Origin: Phlyctochytrium arcticum
Lineage: Eukaryota; Chytridiomycota; Chytridiomycetes; Chytridiales; Chytridiaceae
Direction: 5' to 3'
DNA: 64,000 bases
NCBI GenBank assembly: GCA_025602905.1
Contig: JAHLKI010000021.1
Span: forward strand, 62,001 to 126,000
How positions within the stretch are numbered: position 1 is the stretch's first letter; each line of letters starts with the position of its first letter. The notes under the pieces were generated by a model, which ran no database searches, was not told where the DNA came from, and was given only the letters and a program-made list of their open reading frames with translations. Position numbers and translations under genes: made by a program. Positions 47,683 to 58,829 of this stretch are shown here, one piece after another.

Positions 47683-47885
47683 AGTCTCCCAGTCTCACTT
47701 TCCTATTTAATAACACAATCGTAGTTCATCCCATGTCCATTCGTTCTGTAACAGCAAATAGAATTTCGACACAAACACGAAAAGCTCAACATTCCACACA
47801 AAAGAAAATAATACAAGAAAATCAAGTCAATCCCCCTAAACCCCCTCTCAACATCCTACTACCACTTGTTCTCCACACAGAACTT

Positions 47886-48253
47886 TTACTTTTTCTTGCC
47901 CTGCAAAACCTCCACCGACTCCTTTTGCAATTTCTTCAAATCCGTATGTTTGCCGTGATGTCCTCGGTCCGCCTTGATGGCCGCCTCTGCCGACGAAGCC
48001 GTTTCCTCGGTCCAGCCTCCATCCTTGTTAAAGTGTTTGGAAGTATCCTTCTTTTTTTCTAAAAGTAAAGAGTTAGATTATGAAGGTAAAGGGAAGCGAG
48101 GGGTAGAGACGAACGTTGTGATTTCTTGGCGTCGGCCGAGATGGTGGATGGGTCATCGGAGTTGTTCATGTGTGCGCCGCGGCCTGAGGACATTTGGCGG
48201 ATGGGGAGACGGAGGAGGGAGCGAGCAAAGGGGAGACGGATGAGGGATGTCAT
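47886..48253 (-). CDS. Small predicted mitochondrial protein, 103 aa
   Basis: Exons (minus) 48253-48115 and 48058-47886; the phase is correct and the intron is 56 nt (donor GTTCGT is atypical). The N-terminus MTSLIRLPFARSLLRLPIRQ is a strong mitochondrial presequence. The mature part is hydrophilic and helical, with HFNKDGGWTEETASSAEAAI then KADRGHHG, and a Lys-rich end. I do not recognise a named family. It is convergent with the uS5m gene; the stop codons are ~200 bp apart. Confidence 0.7.
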
Positions 48254-50184
48254 ATTGTTTAATGTTGTTGTTTATGGGTGGGTTTTTAAGTAAGTAGGTG
48301 GTTCAAGTTGTCCTGTCGAATGTGATGAACAGAATGTGGAATTTACAAAAAGGAAGCAAGAAGCAAGTCTCTTTTTTATGGGATTTCTGATGCGGGTTTC
48401 AGCGGGTTTTCGGCGGGGGGGATCCCATAATGACGGCGCGAGTGACGTCACAGCCACGTGTCGGAATCTCCAACAGACATTCCCACGCCCAAAACGTCCA
48501 AGATGCACCTCACCATCGCAGTGAACTTACTCGGACATAACTGCTTAATAGGAAACGACGAGATGGGTGAACTACCGGAGGATGGTCGGAAAGGATATAA
48601 TAGCAAACAGACCTATTTTTGGGAACCGACAAGATCTCCCCGAGATGGGGGATCTGGAATCTCACCGACTTTGACCACCCCGGCATGTTCATATACTGAA
48701 CATAAAGCGTATCCGATTCTGCAGCTCCGCGCAAATCAATCATGCAAACCGTTTGATATAGGTTCACATCATTGTAAATCATATGAGTATATGCTAGAGA
48801 CAATGTGGGGCATTTGGGTACCAGCAGGGCAAGAGCACTAGATTCCAAATGTGCCTCCAAACATCTCTTCTGGTCATGACCGTAATTCCACTTTTATTTT
48901 CCTGTCTCTCCATATAGTTCATCGCCGTGACAGTCAATCCAAACATTTTGACGGGGTAGGAATCAAACGTGCCTTTTTGTCCCTTACAATGGACTTTGCT
49001 TGACTTTATGAACAGTCAAATAAGACAAGAAAGGCCCCTCTAATGTCGTGTACCAATGCCATCGAGTTATCACCTCCTTTGACAAGCATGAGCTCAAACT
49101 GATACTTTTTTCCCCACTGACAAAACCGTTTTTTTTCCAATACATGGAGCTTGTTGCTTTTTCTCGTTCGTTGTTCGAGGTCGTTGGATACTAGCGCTCG
49201 TGAAGGCAAAAACACACACCAACATCCAATTAGATATATCCAGATTAGCTGACTCGGGTCATTTGTCTATGGATATAAGTCGCGACAACCCTCAAGCACT
49301 TTATCCTCCCCATATCCATATCCAGATCCAGCCCCCCCGTGCGAGAGAGAGAGAGAATCTTTACGAAGCATTACTATAAAGGCTCATCAATCTCGTCGGC
49401 TCCCAAAATGACCGATTCAGCGTTTTCCCGACTTTCCCATTCAGTCATCATTCCTTGTTTTTCAGCCCTTGGGATTCAATACTATTTCGACACGCACTGC
49501 ATGCAAGAAAAAGCATTGCTGTCCCCGCGCCTCCCACTACTTTTTTTACAAAACAAACCAAAACCGATTATGCAAGCTCACTGTTTGTTTGTTTTTTCCC
49601 ACGCAAAAACAAATCACTTACGCCAACCTTCAAAAAAAGAAAGGAATCCCTCACGCGTTCCATCACCCTCACCCTCTAACCTTCCAATAGTCACTGAGAC
49701 ACGCAATGACCCTCCTCTTCATGTATTTGAGACATGGGTGGTATGTATATAGGCAAGGGGTTTTTGAAGTCTAGAAAATATGGCGGAGTGGACGAGAGAG
49801 GGACGCCAATGCAAGTCTTTCTCGAATCACCAAAAATCAAAAATCCCAAAGCGTTTCCCGAACCAGATGTTGGCACGAACCAAGAAAAAGCAAAAAATCG
49901 TATGTAAAAATAAATTAAAAAAGAAGGAAAAACTGTCAAACAAAAAAAGTAAGTACATGAAAAAAGAGTGTGTGTGCTATATAAGCGTAGTAGTGGGTTG
50001 TGGGGGGGTATGATGTTCTATTCAAATCCAAGTAGTAGATAAAAGTAGTGTGTGTGTGTGCGTGTGTTTGGATGAGAGAGAGAGAGAGACAGCAGAGGTA
50101 CAGATGAGGAAAAAAGAGCAAGTAAATAAGTAGTAGTGGTGGTAGTAGTAGTGGTCGGTACAGTGAGAGAGAGAGAGATGAGAA
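48254..50184. other. Long intergenic stretch, 1.9 kb
   Basis: No supportable gene. Upstream region of the small mitochondrial gene (-), and the 3' region of the transporter (-) at the right. Contains GA- and A-rich tracts (around 49340-49360 and 49880-49960). Confidence 0.5.
50046..50089. repeat. (GT)n and (GA)n microsatellites
   Basis: A GT run at ~50046-50067 is followed by a GA run at ~50073-50089. A second short GA run lies at ~50165-50178. All are in the 3' flank of the transporter gene. Confidence 0.8.
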
Positions 50185-51903
50185 CTACATGACGATATCT
50201 TCAATCATCTCCACATCACGAGCGGGTTTCTTGAGATTGTCAGAGCCGCCATTTTCAGCAAGTTCCGAGGCAGGGTCTGATCCGGGGCCATAATAGTCGT
50301 CGTCGAGGGATGGGTTGAGAGCAAACGAGCCGCGCGGGACAAAGGTGGCCGCCATGATGACGACGCCACACAGGGAAAACATGACACCTCCAATCCAGAA
50401 AAAGTACGTTTCGGTGCCCTTGACTTTTCCCTCGGATTTGATGAGGCGGTCGAGCCATTGGCCGAGAATGGGGTTGATGACGGCGTAGAGGACAATGTAG
50501 GTGACGTATAAAAAGGCCATGACGGCGCCGAGGGGGGAGACGCGGGGATCCGTGTTGCGCATTTTGGAGAGGTTGGATTGGATGTAGGCGGCGAGGGAGA
50601 CGTCGCCGGCGGCCCAGCCGGCCGAGACACCAATGAAAATGGCGGCAATGATCCAAGCCATTTGGAGGTTGCCGACGCCGAGGGAGGTGGGGTTGGTTTT
50701 GTAGAGGACCCAGCCGATGGCCAGAGTGATGGCGTCGAGACGGAGCCAAGGGAGGGGAGTCTTGACGGCGGTGGAGAATAGGAGGACAAAGGTTGCGCCA
50801 ATGAGTTCACCGAAATTGGAACCGCCGACCATGATGGAGCCGTAGGCGGATTCGTTGAGGACTTGTTTGGCGTAGTTTTGGGCGAGGCCGTTTTCGAGGT
50901 AGCGGTGGAGAAAGAGGGGGAGAGAGTAGCCGAGTAACAACCAGGCAAACTTGCGGTCGGAAAAGATGATGGTGCCACCGACTTGGATGGCGTGGCCAAA
51001 GGAGACAAACGCTGAACCGACTGCCCGGAGACCACCCATGAAACCGCTGTTTCTGCTGCTTCGTAAAACGTCGCCCGTGTCATTGTCAATGTCTTGGAGG
51101 GTTGCGGGTTGTTTCGTGTTGTTGGCACTCGTAGAGTCGTCGCGGATGGTGATAAAGTACCAAGTAAAGGCAGCGACGGCAAAGAGGATGGGGGTAATGA
51201 CGGGAGCGTAGGCTTTGCCGAGTGTCAACTGGATCCAAGCGGAAAAGAAGGCACCCGATGTTCCGGCGACTTCGTAAAAGATGTGGACAATGGCATCCAT
51301 GCGCTTGAGCTTGACCACGTCGCCGCCAACAATATCGCGAGGAATGACACGACGAATGAGTTCAACGGTTCCGTGGGAAAATCCGGCCGAGACAAAGATG
51401 GGGATAATGATGCGGGGGTTCCAGTTGCCAGCAATGGCTTTCTCGCCATTCATGGGAGGTTTGCCGCCGGTAGCGCCCTCGATAATCATGCCGAGGGAGG
51501 AGATGATGGCAAAGATGGCAATGGCGGTGGAGAGGACGTTTTTGACGGAAAACTTGCGCATGAGGGGAGCGACGGCAATGGAGCCGATACATTGGGCGGC
51601 CTGATTGAATCCGTCGAGGAAGCCCTTGTAAAAGAAGCGTTGGGCTTCGGGGAAGCGGTCGAGGGCGAGGGAGGAGATTGTGCCAGTGTAGGATTCGAGG
51701 GCAAACTTGTAGCACATGATTCCGACGACGTAAAGAAGGATGTTTCGTTTTTCAAAGGCGGAGAAGGGGGTAATGACTTGTTTTGTTGATGGGGGTACTA
51801 CTATCATGGTGGTGGTTGATGAGGGTTGTCCTTTTGTGGTTGATGTGTGCAGCTGGTTATGCTGAGTGCTGTCGTCGACATTGGGGTCTGGCTGGAACGG
51901 CAT
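50185..51903 (-). CDS. Multi-pass membrane transporter, major facilitator superfamily-like
   Basis: Single exon, 572 aa from ATG 51903; the frame stays open to 52014, but the upstream part is Thr/Lys-rich and shows no reason for an earlier start. About 11-12 hydrophobic segments are visible, for example ILLYVVGIMCYKFALESY, VLSTAIAIFAIISSLGMII, AWLLLGYSLPLFL, AWIIAAIFIGVSAGWAAG and IGGVMFSLCGVVIMAATFV. A large polar loop (~residues 265-310) divides two halves, as in MFS proteins. The N- and C-termini are hydrophilic, the latter acidic. Substrate cannot be assigned. No introns needed. Confidence 0.8.
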   Translation of the reverse strand: MPFQPDPNVDDSTQHNQLHTSTTKGQPSSTTTMIVVPPSTKQVITPFSAFEKRNILLYVVGIMCYKFALESYTGTISSLALDRFPEAQRFFYKGFLDGFNQAAQCIGSIAVAPLMRKFSVKNVLSTAIAIFAIISSLGMIIEGATGGKPPMNGEKAIAGNWNPRIIIPIFVSAGFSHGTVELIRRVIPRDIVGGDVVKLKRMDAIVHIFYEVAGTSGAFFSAWIQLTLGKAYAPVITPILFAVAAFTWYFITIRDDSTSANNTKQPATLQDIDNDTGDVLRSSRNSGFMGGLRAVGSAFVSFGHAIQVGGTIIFSDRKFAWLLLGYSLPLFLHRYLENGLAQNYAKQVLNESAYGSIMVGGSNFGELIGATFVLLFSTAVKTPLPWLRLDAITLAIGWVLYKTNPTSLGVGNLQMAWIIAAIFIGVSAGWAAGDVSLAAYIQSNLSKMRNTDPRVSPLGAVMAFLYVTYIVLYAVINPILGQWLDRLIKSEGKVKGTETYFFWIGGVMFSLCGVVIMAATFVPRGSFALNPSLDDDYYGPGSDPASELAENGGSDNLKKPARDVEMIEDIVM

Positions 51904-52561
51904 CTCTTCTTTGGTCGTCGTCGTCTTCTTCTCGTAAGTTCCTACTACAAAAAAGTTATCCAAAGTCCTGAGCCCCACAGAATGTGCCAGCGCCTTTTGT
52001 ATAGAATTTTGCAAAGGAATGGAAGAAATGCCTCAAAAAAATGTTCTACGCCAAGTTTCAGGTTTTGCCGAGGCACGCGTGGCTTGGGTCCACCCGCGAC
52101 GGTCCTCAACCGCACGTTTCCTCTCGTAAGCGACACACGTTCGTGGCGCACGCAGCGATTTCACACGCGCACGGACACTGCGGGAGAGAGATTAATCCGG
52201 GATTCGCATTCCGATTCTTGGGGGATTCCACCCACTGGAAATCCAACAACATTCCACCATTCTTCCATTGGCGGGGTTTCATGAATTCATGCTACTGGGA
52301 TTCTTCAGTTCGGTGGATGTCGGGGCCACTCAAACGGCATGCATGCAGGCTTCTATTCTATCGTATGTGGGGCCGGCTCTATGAACGCCTGACATGAGAG
52401 ATAGACAACCCCCACGCAGCTGGCTTCTAAGAGCACACGCCCCGGTAGAATCAAGTGCCAAGGCGAGCTGAGCGAGCGAGCTAACCCGTGCTGTTCAATC
52501 AAAGGCCTGGGCAAAGGCAAACCCAAAATGTATCCAAACCGATAAAAAAACAAAAAAAAAT
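51904..52561. other. Intergenic, transporter promoter to tRNA
   Basis: Upstream region of the transporter. The first ~110 bases extend the transporter frame and may be 5' UTR. Nothing else recognised. Confidence 0.5.
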
Positions 52562-52634
52562 TGGAGAATCGGGGTATCGATCCCCGTGCCTCTCGCATGC
52601 TAAGCGAGCGCTCTACCATTTGAGCTAATTCCCC
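52562..52634 (-). tRNA. tRNA-Ala (anticodon AGC)
   Basis: 73 nt, no intron. The acceptor stem GGGGAAT pairs with ATTCTCC (one G-U), discriminator A. The D arm has box A TAGCTCAAATGG. The anticodon stem CTCGC/GCGAG encloses a TTAGCAT loop with AGC at the centre. The T arm lies around GATCGATAC, box B-like, with a GGGG/CCCC stem. CCA is not encoded, as usual in eukaryotes. A T-rich stretch suitable for Pol III termination lies just beyond the 3' end. Confidence 0.93.
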
Positions 52635-53139
52635 CCTTGGGTGAAATTTTGACAGGTCTGTTTGTTTATATTCGTGTGTTTATTGGGCCGCGCACCTTGA
52701 AATGGTTTCGAAGTCATTTCCTTAAAAAGGCGTAATGGCAGTCCAAGCCATCCTATAGATCTTGAAAGCGCTTTGGAAATGATCTTGCCGATGATCTGGC
52801 AAACCTGTCAATATTCTTTACCATCACCAACAAAAAGAGAGTGCTATACCGGCCCACAGAAACGATCGATCGAGCCAATGCCTACAATTCGCCCATGATG
52901 CACCAATTCATCATTTGGAAAAAGCGCTGAACATAAACAACGTCAAAATCACAGACAACGAGGCCGATACAGTGCCCGCACGAGGCCAAGAGCCCTCCCA
53001 CGGCATCCGATATGGATTCATGTTTGAAAAGCGTCGAATTGTCGAATTGGACCTGCATCATCTTCTGATACTTTTTCTCGGAAATGGGCAATCTACAGTA
53101 CTCAAGTGTCAAGTGCAGTGGATGTAAACAGTTCCGCTG
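52635..53139. other. Start of the transposon-rich region, nothing recognised
   Basis: Short frames only, no domain. Confidence 0.4.
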
Positions 53140-54121
53140 GATAACATTCTTGGAGTGGCTCCCCGAACCGGTCCAGTACTGGACTTGCGTCCCCAGTCAC
53201 CCGGATTTTACCAACTCCCAGTAGAAATCCAAGATGACTATGCCGTATATATTGTGGACCGCATGGATCCACTACTGAAAGACAGTACTCATGCTTTTCT
53301 CGTGGACATGTTTGGAACACCACGTACCATTGAGGAGTGGGAGACAATGATCGATACTTTTGGTTGCTGGAGACGGCACCCCTCCAGGTGGTCCACACAT
53401 GGCGGATCATCCGCTCTACACTCCCCGCTTTCTTGAAGGCGTTTGCACTCGTCAGCCGCAACCCGCGGATGAACCGCACGACTTGGGAGTGCGAGCATTT
53501 GAATTCTTTCGTGCACCCTTTGCTGGAGAGGTCCCTGTGGTTCTGCAGTGGAATCCATTACAAGTCCGGGGGAGCTGAAGGACAAGTTCACCGGGCGCTC
53601 CAGAGCTGATGGGGTAGGGTACCTCGTCGGCCTGGATGACATTCCTTTGGTTTACATGGAGGGGTCCAGGCCTTACCCCCATGACTCCCAGGAAGCCCTG
53701 GATGCTGCCAAGGTCGCTGCGAAAGCGATGGAAATCCAGTACCACGGCTTGAAATCGCTGTTGAAAGAAGCGGCAGCGGGTTCCCGAAAAGTTTTGCACG
53801 TTCGGCGCGCAGATGATCGGATTAGAGCTCAGACTGGGAATGGTGCAAACGTAACGGGGACGCTGTTTTTTTTTGCATGAGATTGACGCTGCGGCAGTCC
53901 CGCATGATCTGACGGAGATCCAGCTATTCGTTGATCTTTACGCTGCTTGTGTCAAGTGGGCGCAAGCCGTTAAAGGTGTAGAGACCTTTTACAGCAGGTT
54001 AGGCCTGATGCGGTGCCCCCGGGGCATAATACAAACTCTGTCGGCCATACCGAGCAGACGGGAACCAGGAGTGGAGGAGATGAATCAGGTGTGTGGGCAA
54101 GTCGACTGCCGCATATGCTGA
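53140..54121 (+). pseudogene. Frameshifted remnant of an unrecognised gene
   Basis: Consecutive open segments in different frames read like one decayed protein. The first (~53145-53350) contains YQLPVEIQDDYAVYIVDRMD and VDMFGTPRTIEEWE. The second (~53360-53570) contains DLGVRAFEFFRAPFAGEVPV. The third (~53560-53860) contains GVGYLVGLDDIPLVYMEGSR and a helical KAMEIQYHGLKSLLKEAA. The fourth (~53880-54120) contains DLTEIQLFVDLYAACVKWAQ. At least two frameshifts are needed. I do not recognise the family; given its surroundings a transposon-borne gene is as likely as a host gene. Confidence 0.45.
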
Positions 54122-55259
54122 CGCTACACATTTCTGAAAGTCCTCCGCACTCTGGTCAGCAACGCGCGTGGGAGTTCCTTGTCCGAAGAGAGTGAGTGGT
54201 TTTGAGGACCCACTTGAGGAAGTAAAGGCAAAGGTCTCTCCCACCTCTACGATCCGTGTCAAGAACTCAAACGGTTCGGTCCGAAAAGCTGCTGTCAAGA
54301 AAAGAAAAACCTCTTCTTCTTCCAACGTCATCGAAAGGCCCGATTGGATTGGGCTTTGGCACACAAGGACGACTGGAAGCGCTGTTGTGTATGTGGACGG
54401 ACGAGCCCAAGATTGACCGCCTGGCGATCTCGCCGGCCAAAGGTACCGACCACATCACTAACCAAGAGTTTTTTTTGGCTCAGTACGCCTTACAATTTGA
54501 AGTGAGTCCACCATCAGGATCCCACAAAAACGACCCGCGACCTCTTTTTGAACAAATATGGCATTGTGGCCTTGCACATGTTACCAATACGCAAGTGGGT
54601 TCGGGAAAAAAATAGTCGGGGGAAGGGATGTCTGATAGGTCTGTTGAAGGGAACGGTTGGTGGGTCCCTCTGATGATGTTGTGGGGATGTATGTTTTGGT
54701 AGGGACCTGGGTACGCGAAACAGAGTAGATAAGCGAGCAACCTACGACCACGTAGCCGTATGCATCCAGACACGAGAGAGAAACTTGAGCCTTTGCTTTA
54801 CAAGTACGCGACCCCAACCTTATCGTCTTATCCACCTCGATCGACTATATTCTACGCGCAGAAATCCATGCTGTGGCCACCGAGCAGTACCAAATCAGAG
54901 ATAACGACTCCGGTAACTACCCACTGCATCATCCCATATTGGGAGATGTTCGTTTTCACTCAACACATCCAAGAAAATCCAACTGAACACTATTTCTGGA
55001 CCCTTCAACGCAACCGGGTCTGGTCACGCCCGTCTTCAACTGCCGAACCGTGGCGTGGGAAAAACCGAAAAGGCTATTAATTCTCCCACGAGGGAGACAT
55101 TTTAGGTAGCCGTGTAGTGCATCTTATCCTTTTAAGTATCAATATATCGAGCAAGTCCCGCACGTCCCCGCTACTATTCCATCCAGTTCAAGTTGACGAC
55201 AACCGAACGGACCTTGATCATTTACGCACCAGTCTGCACTATACTCGCCGTTGCATCGT
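54122..55259. other. Decayed DNA, nothing recognised
   Basis: Short overlapping frames on both strands, no domain or repeat that I can name. Confidence 0.4.
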
Positions 55260-55500
55260 TATGATAATGATCAATCCCCGAGAATTGATGTGCTCACTCA
55301 CTTATTTTTTTCAAACTGAAGTAAGTTCCATGTCAAGAGCCTTTATTTCATCTTTTTTAATACTCTTGCTTTACAGAGCTATATGGCAGAGCTACTGAAC
55401 AAATTCGGGAATGTGCTCATTATGGATTGCACATATCGGACTATTCATCACAAAATACCCCTTTTTGAGCAACTCTGCGGGACAACCGAGCACCTAAAAG
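55260..55500 (+). pseudogene. Diverged MULE transposase fragment with a relic intron
   Basis: Reads CSLTYFFQTE, then a probable intron (GTAAGT donor ~55321, ACAG acceptor ~55377), then KFGNVLIMDCTYRTIHHKIP and LFEQLCGTT. This matches the first-Asp region of MULE transposases (LLMDCTYKTN--K-PLL--VG). It is clearly different from the 27.6/61.5-kb element. The rest of the transposase is missing or unrecognisable. Confidence 0.6.
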
Positions 55501-56050
55501 TTCGTGCAGTTTCTCATTTACTGAAGGACGCCGCATACACTTGGTTTTTTGACAAAGTACAAGGAGTACAAGGAACAAGCCGATCTCCAATTTATTGTTG
55601 ACGGTGAGTTTGACCCGTTGTCGCCGGCGTCGGCGCCAGGTGGTTCTCAAGGAAGACCCCGCGGGGATGTGGTCGGACAGTTCCTCCAAAGAGCGGATGG
55701 TATTGTCGAAGGGTCCACTAGCGATCTGGCCAGAGTCTACTTTGACGATTGGCGTCAAGAGGTTATTTCCAGCCAGCACCACAATGAGGTACCATTGGCG
55801 GTGTCGGGCGCAGACCAACTTGCAGCCATTATGGCCGCGGAGGTGTCCGATATGGAGTATGATGGAGAGGACCACTCCGACCTCGAAGTTTGGATGATAT
55901 GACAGCGATGATGACAGACCCCAATCCTGTTATCTTCAACTGGGCAATATTCTGCAAAGCGCTTCGTTTCCGTTTCCTACCAGCAGACCACCGTCGCTCC
56001 TTACTGCAAACTCTGACCAACTTGAAACACGAACAGAACCTTGTCTCAGA
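55501..56050. other. Open acidic frame beside gypsy integrase, unassigned
   Basis: A + strand frame (55549-55902) reads ADLQFIVDGEFDPLSPASAP and later an acidic EVSDMEYDGEDHSDLE. It could be polyprotein sequence of the neighbouring gypsy remnant, but no motif fixes it. Confidence 0.35.
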
Positions 56051-56278
56051 TGCGAAGAAGGTCAAGCGGTACGGCTACCGGAAACCGAACGAACCGCGGA
56101 CCAGCTGCGTTATCATGTGGACCATGACGGCCTGCTTCGCTATGACAGTCGACTCTATCTCCCCGACTGCCCCTCCATCCGCATCACCGTCCTGCGCGAT
56201 GCCCACGACTCGATCACAGCGACTCATTTCATGGTAGCACCACAAAGTGTTGGAGACAGACGCGTGGTCCCTGCGTGA
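56051..56278 (+). pseudogene. Ty3/gypsy integrase zinc-binding fragment
   Basis: One open frame of 75 codons ending at TGA 56276-56278 reads DQLRYHVDHDGLLRYDSRLY then LPDCPSIRITVLRDAHDSIT and ATHF. This matches the N-terminal integrase region of gypsy elements (DGLLY--GRLYVPD---R--IL---HDS--AGH). Sequence before and after is not recognisable, so it is an isolated remnant. Confidence 0.8.
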
Positions 56279-56837
56279 CCCGGAAACAATCTCATGCGAG
56301 ACCTCCGTACCGTTAAAGAGCGTATGCCTACGATCAAGAGTCAAGGGAAAAAACGAAGCGGAAGAGGCCTCAAATTTCGCCACATCCACACAGACGAAAA
56401 CAAGGGTCATTAATTTTATCATTGGTGACTTGGGGCGCAGGGCAGGTCAAAGGACTTGGTCTCCTTCCTTGTTAAGAATTTACGATGACGGAAAACTCGA
56501 CGGGTATGACGTGGCAGGATCATCTCTTGCCGAACCTATAACGGGCAAGGAGAACGTCTTAGTGGATCTGGACTCCAGACAGTCCCTGGCAAGGACCGAG
56601 TGCAATTGAACCCACGAATAGCGGAGTTGATAACAACCAGATGGAACGTGAACATACAACTGGAGCTATTCGCCTCCAAGACAAATCGGAGTTGTCGGAC
56701 CCCAAAGTATTGCACGCTGGACCCGCAGGACTCGGAAGCGCACGCTACAGACGCATTTACGATAACATGGCAGGGAACAGTGTACGCGGAGGTTTTCAAG
56801 TCATCCTCTGCTGTTAGGCAAAAAAAAAACCGGCAAA

Positions 56838-56867
56838 GGGGGATTGGCTCAAATGGTAGAGCGCTCG
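56838..56867 (+). repeat. Copy of the 5' half of tRNA-Ala
   Basis: Thirty bases match positions 1-30 of the tRNA-Ala gene at 52562-52634 except at two sites (G for A at tRNA positions 5 and 9). The match stops at the anticodon stem. Box A is present, box B absent. It lies 86 bp upstream of the copia reverse-transcriptase/RNase H fragment and on the same strand. Confidence 0.85.
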
Positions 56868-56952
56868 TAACCCTCCAAATTTCAAGCCTTGGATCAGTTC
56901 GACATGTCAACGACATCAGCGCAGCTGCGGACAATTCCGTTATTTCTGTGCT

Positions 56953-58008
56953 GTGTACTCAATCGAACGTCAGCTAGTCGTGCTCAAGGCCTTCCTGCAC
57001 CAACTACTCCAAATGCAAACTGACCTGGTACGGGAGATGCGCTCGGGGGTGAAAGATATGCTTCGTAAAGAATTCAAAATGACAGACAACGGACCCGCTA
57101 GCTACCTTCTTGGTGTCCGCTTGACAAAACATGAAGATTGTTATATTCTTGATCAAGAAGGTTATGCCGCATCCATCATCAAGAAGTATATGGGAAATCT
57201 TAACCACCGAGAAGCTCATGATACGCCATTCGCTCTAACTCCATCAATCAAGAAGAATGGAGATCAATCATTGGCACTGGGCACACCATACAGAGAAGCT
57301 GTTGGTGCATTGATGTACCTAATGACCAACACACGACCAGATATAGCCTTTGCCGTTTCTCGAGTCGCTCAAAAAAAAATGTCAAATCCTACTGAGAATG
57401 ATTGGGACGCGGTGAAACGTATATTTCGATACTTGAATCGAACAATCAAAATGGTCATGACCATCAAGAAAGCAGATTTCGCAACACGAATGATCACCGG
57501 TTTTTCAGATTCAGATTGGGCGGCAGACTTGGATACTAGAAGATCGCGAACCGGATACGTCTTCTTCTTTGGTGATGGTCAAGCGTCTGGAAATCTTCTC
57601 TCCTGGTCAAGTAAACGACAACTAACAGTAGCTCTGTCTACTACTGAAGCTGAATATATGGCATTGACCCAAGCCGCCAAAGAATCAATATGGTATCGCA
57701 GTCTGCTACAAGAACTAGGACTTGTGGGAGATGCTGATGAAAACGCCTTCAAAGTTTTCATCGATAATGAACCTGCAGAGAAACTGGCAAGAAATCCAGT
57801 AAACCACGAACGCACCAAACATATCGATGTTAGACATCATTTTATCCGAGAGAAGCTGGATATGAAATTGATTTCGATTGAACATGTCGGAACTGAGGAT
57901 AACATTGCTGACATTATGACCAAAGCACTTCCTAGGCCTCAATTTCAAAAGCTAAGAAGCTTACTTGGTTTATATTTGAGAGAAGCAAATGTTAACTCTT
58001 TAGTTTAG
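56953..58008 (+). pseudogene. Ty1/copia reverse transcriptase C-terminus and RNase H, 5'-truncated
   Basis: Continuous frame; homology starts at about 57040. It opens with KDMLRKEFKMTDNGPASYLL, just after where the YVDD catalytic box should be, so the RT catalytic site is missing. The rest is well kept: GALMYLMTNTRPDIAFAVSR, RNase H SDSDWAADLDTRRSRTGYVF, WSSKRQLTVALSTTEAEYMA, DNEPAEKLARNP, RTKHIDVRHHFIRE and the final DIMTKALPRPQF. The stop at 58008 fits the natural polyprotein end. No paired LTR is visible. The good state of RNase H suggests a fairly young truncated insertion. Confidence 0.92.
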
Positions 58009-58619
58009 TTCTTTTTTGATTTTCCAATTCATGTTTCAATCTGTTTTCACCAATATCACTTTTATTGAACAAGATTCTACAACCATATCAAAGAGTAAAC
58101 GTCCATGGCCATAGGCTAAACGTCCCTGCATTCTTCAAACCTGTCAACTGCAAACGGCGAAGATATTCTCCCGTCCCTGACAGTATGACTTGAACACATC
58201 CTGCGACGGCAAACGTTAAGCTAAGGCAATAGAACGTTCCTGACTGATCAGATGCGTTCGTTCATGATGGAACGAATGGACGATATGGAGACGAGGTTGG
58301 AAGAAAGGCTACTGGCGAAACTCGGTGGCGGCCGAAAAAGAAGCGAGACGGACGGGGACCCGCCCCGAACGAGACGCACCAGCATTTTCCCACGGTAAAT
58401 CCACAAGCAAAATCATTCCTCCCTTGTCCGTCACTACTCGAAGCCAAATCAGAGCACAAGGCAGCACTCTGATGGCATGGAGTCGAATCGTGGATACGCC
58501 CGACGATATGGGATCGATTTCACCGAAACATCGACAGAAGGCGATGGACAAACGGAGGCATTCCCCAACTTCAGGAGATGGAGAGAGATGAAAGGCATGA
58601 GTTAGCGGGTGACTCGACG

Positions 58620-58800
58620 GAAGAGGGACCTGAAGAGAAGTACATGCGTGAGACCCGGCCGACTCTTGCGCGCGACGCGTACCAACAAATCATTGGCATC
58701 GCTATGTATCTGATGGTGGGAACAACCCGACCGGACATAGCAGGCACTGCCGCTATCCTGACCCAATTCAGTGCCACTCCAAACAACCCTGGCCAAGTTT
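58620..58800 (+). pseudogene. Second, more decayed copia RT fragment
   Basis: Reads YQQIIGIAMYLMVGTTRPDI then AGTAAILTQFSATPNNP, the same RT-RNase H junction region found at ~57290-57390 (GALMYLMTNTRPDIAFAVSR). The wording differs, so it comes from a different copia lineage. It breaks off at 58800. Confidence 0.8.
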
Positions 58801-58829
58801 CAGACCATGCTGCTAGAGCAAGGCGATGA

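Noticed and set aside
49339..49752. 137-codon + strand frame beginning MRERERIF
   Set aside because: Starts in a GA microsatellite and has no domain; it looks random.
50022..51182. Pro/Ser/Arg-rich frames overlapping the transporter
   Set aside because: They are other-frame shadows of the membrane-protein gene, whose own frame has clear hydrophobic segments.
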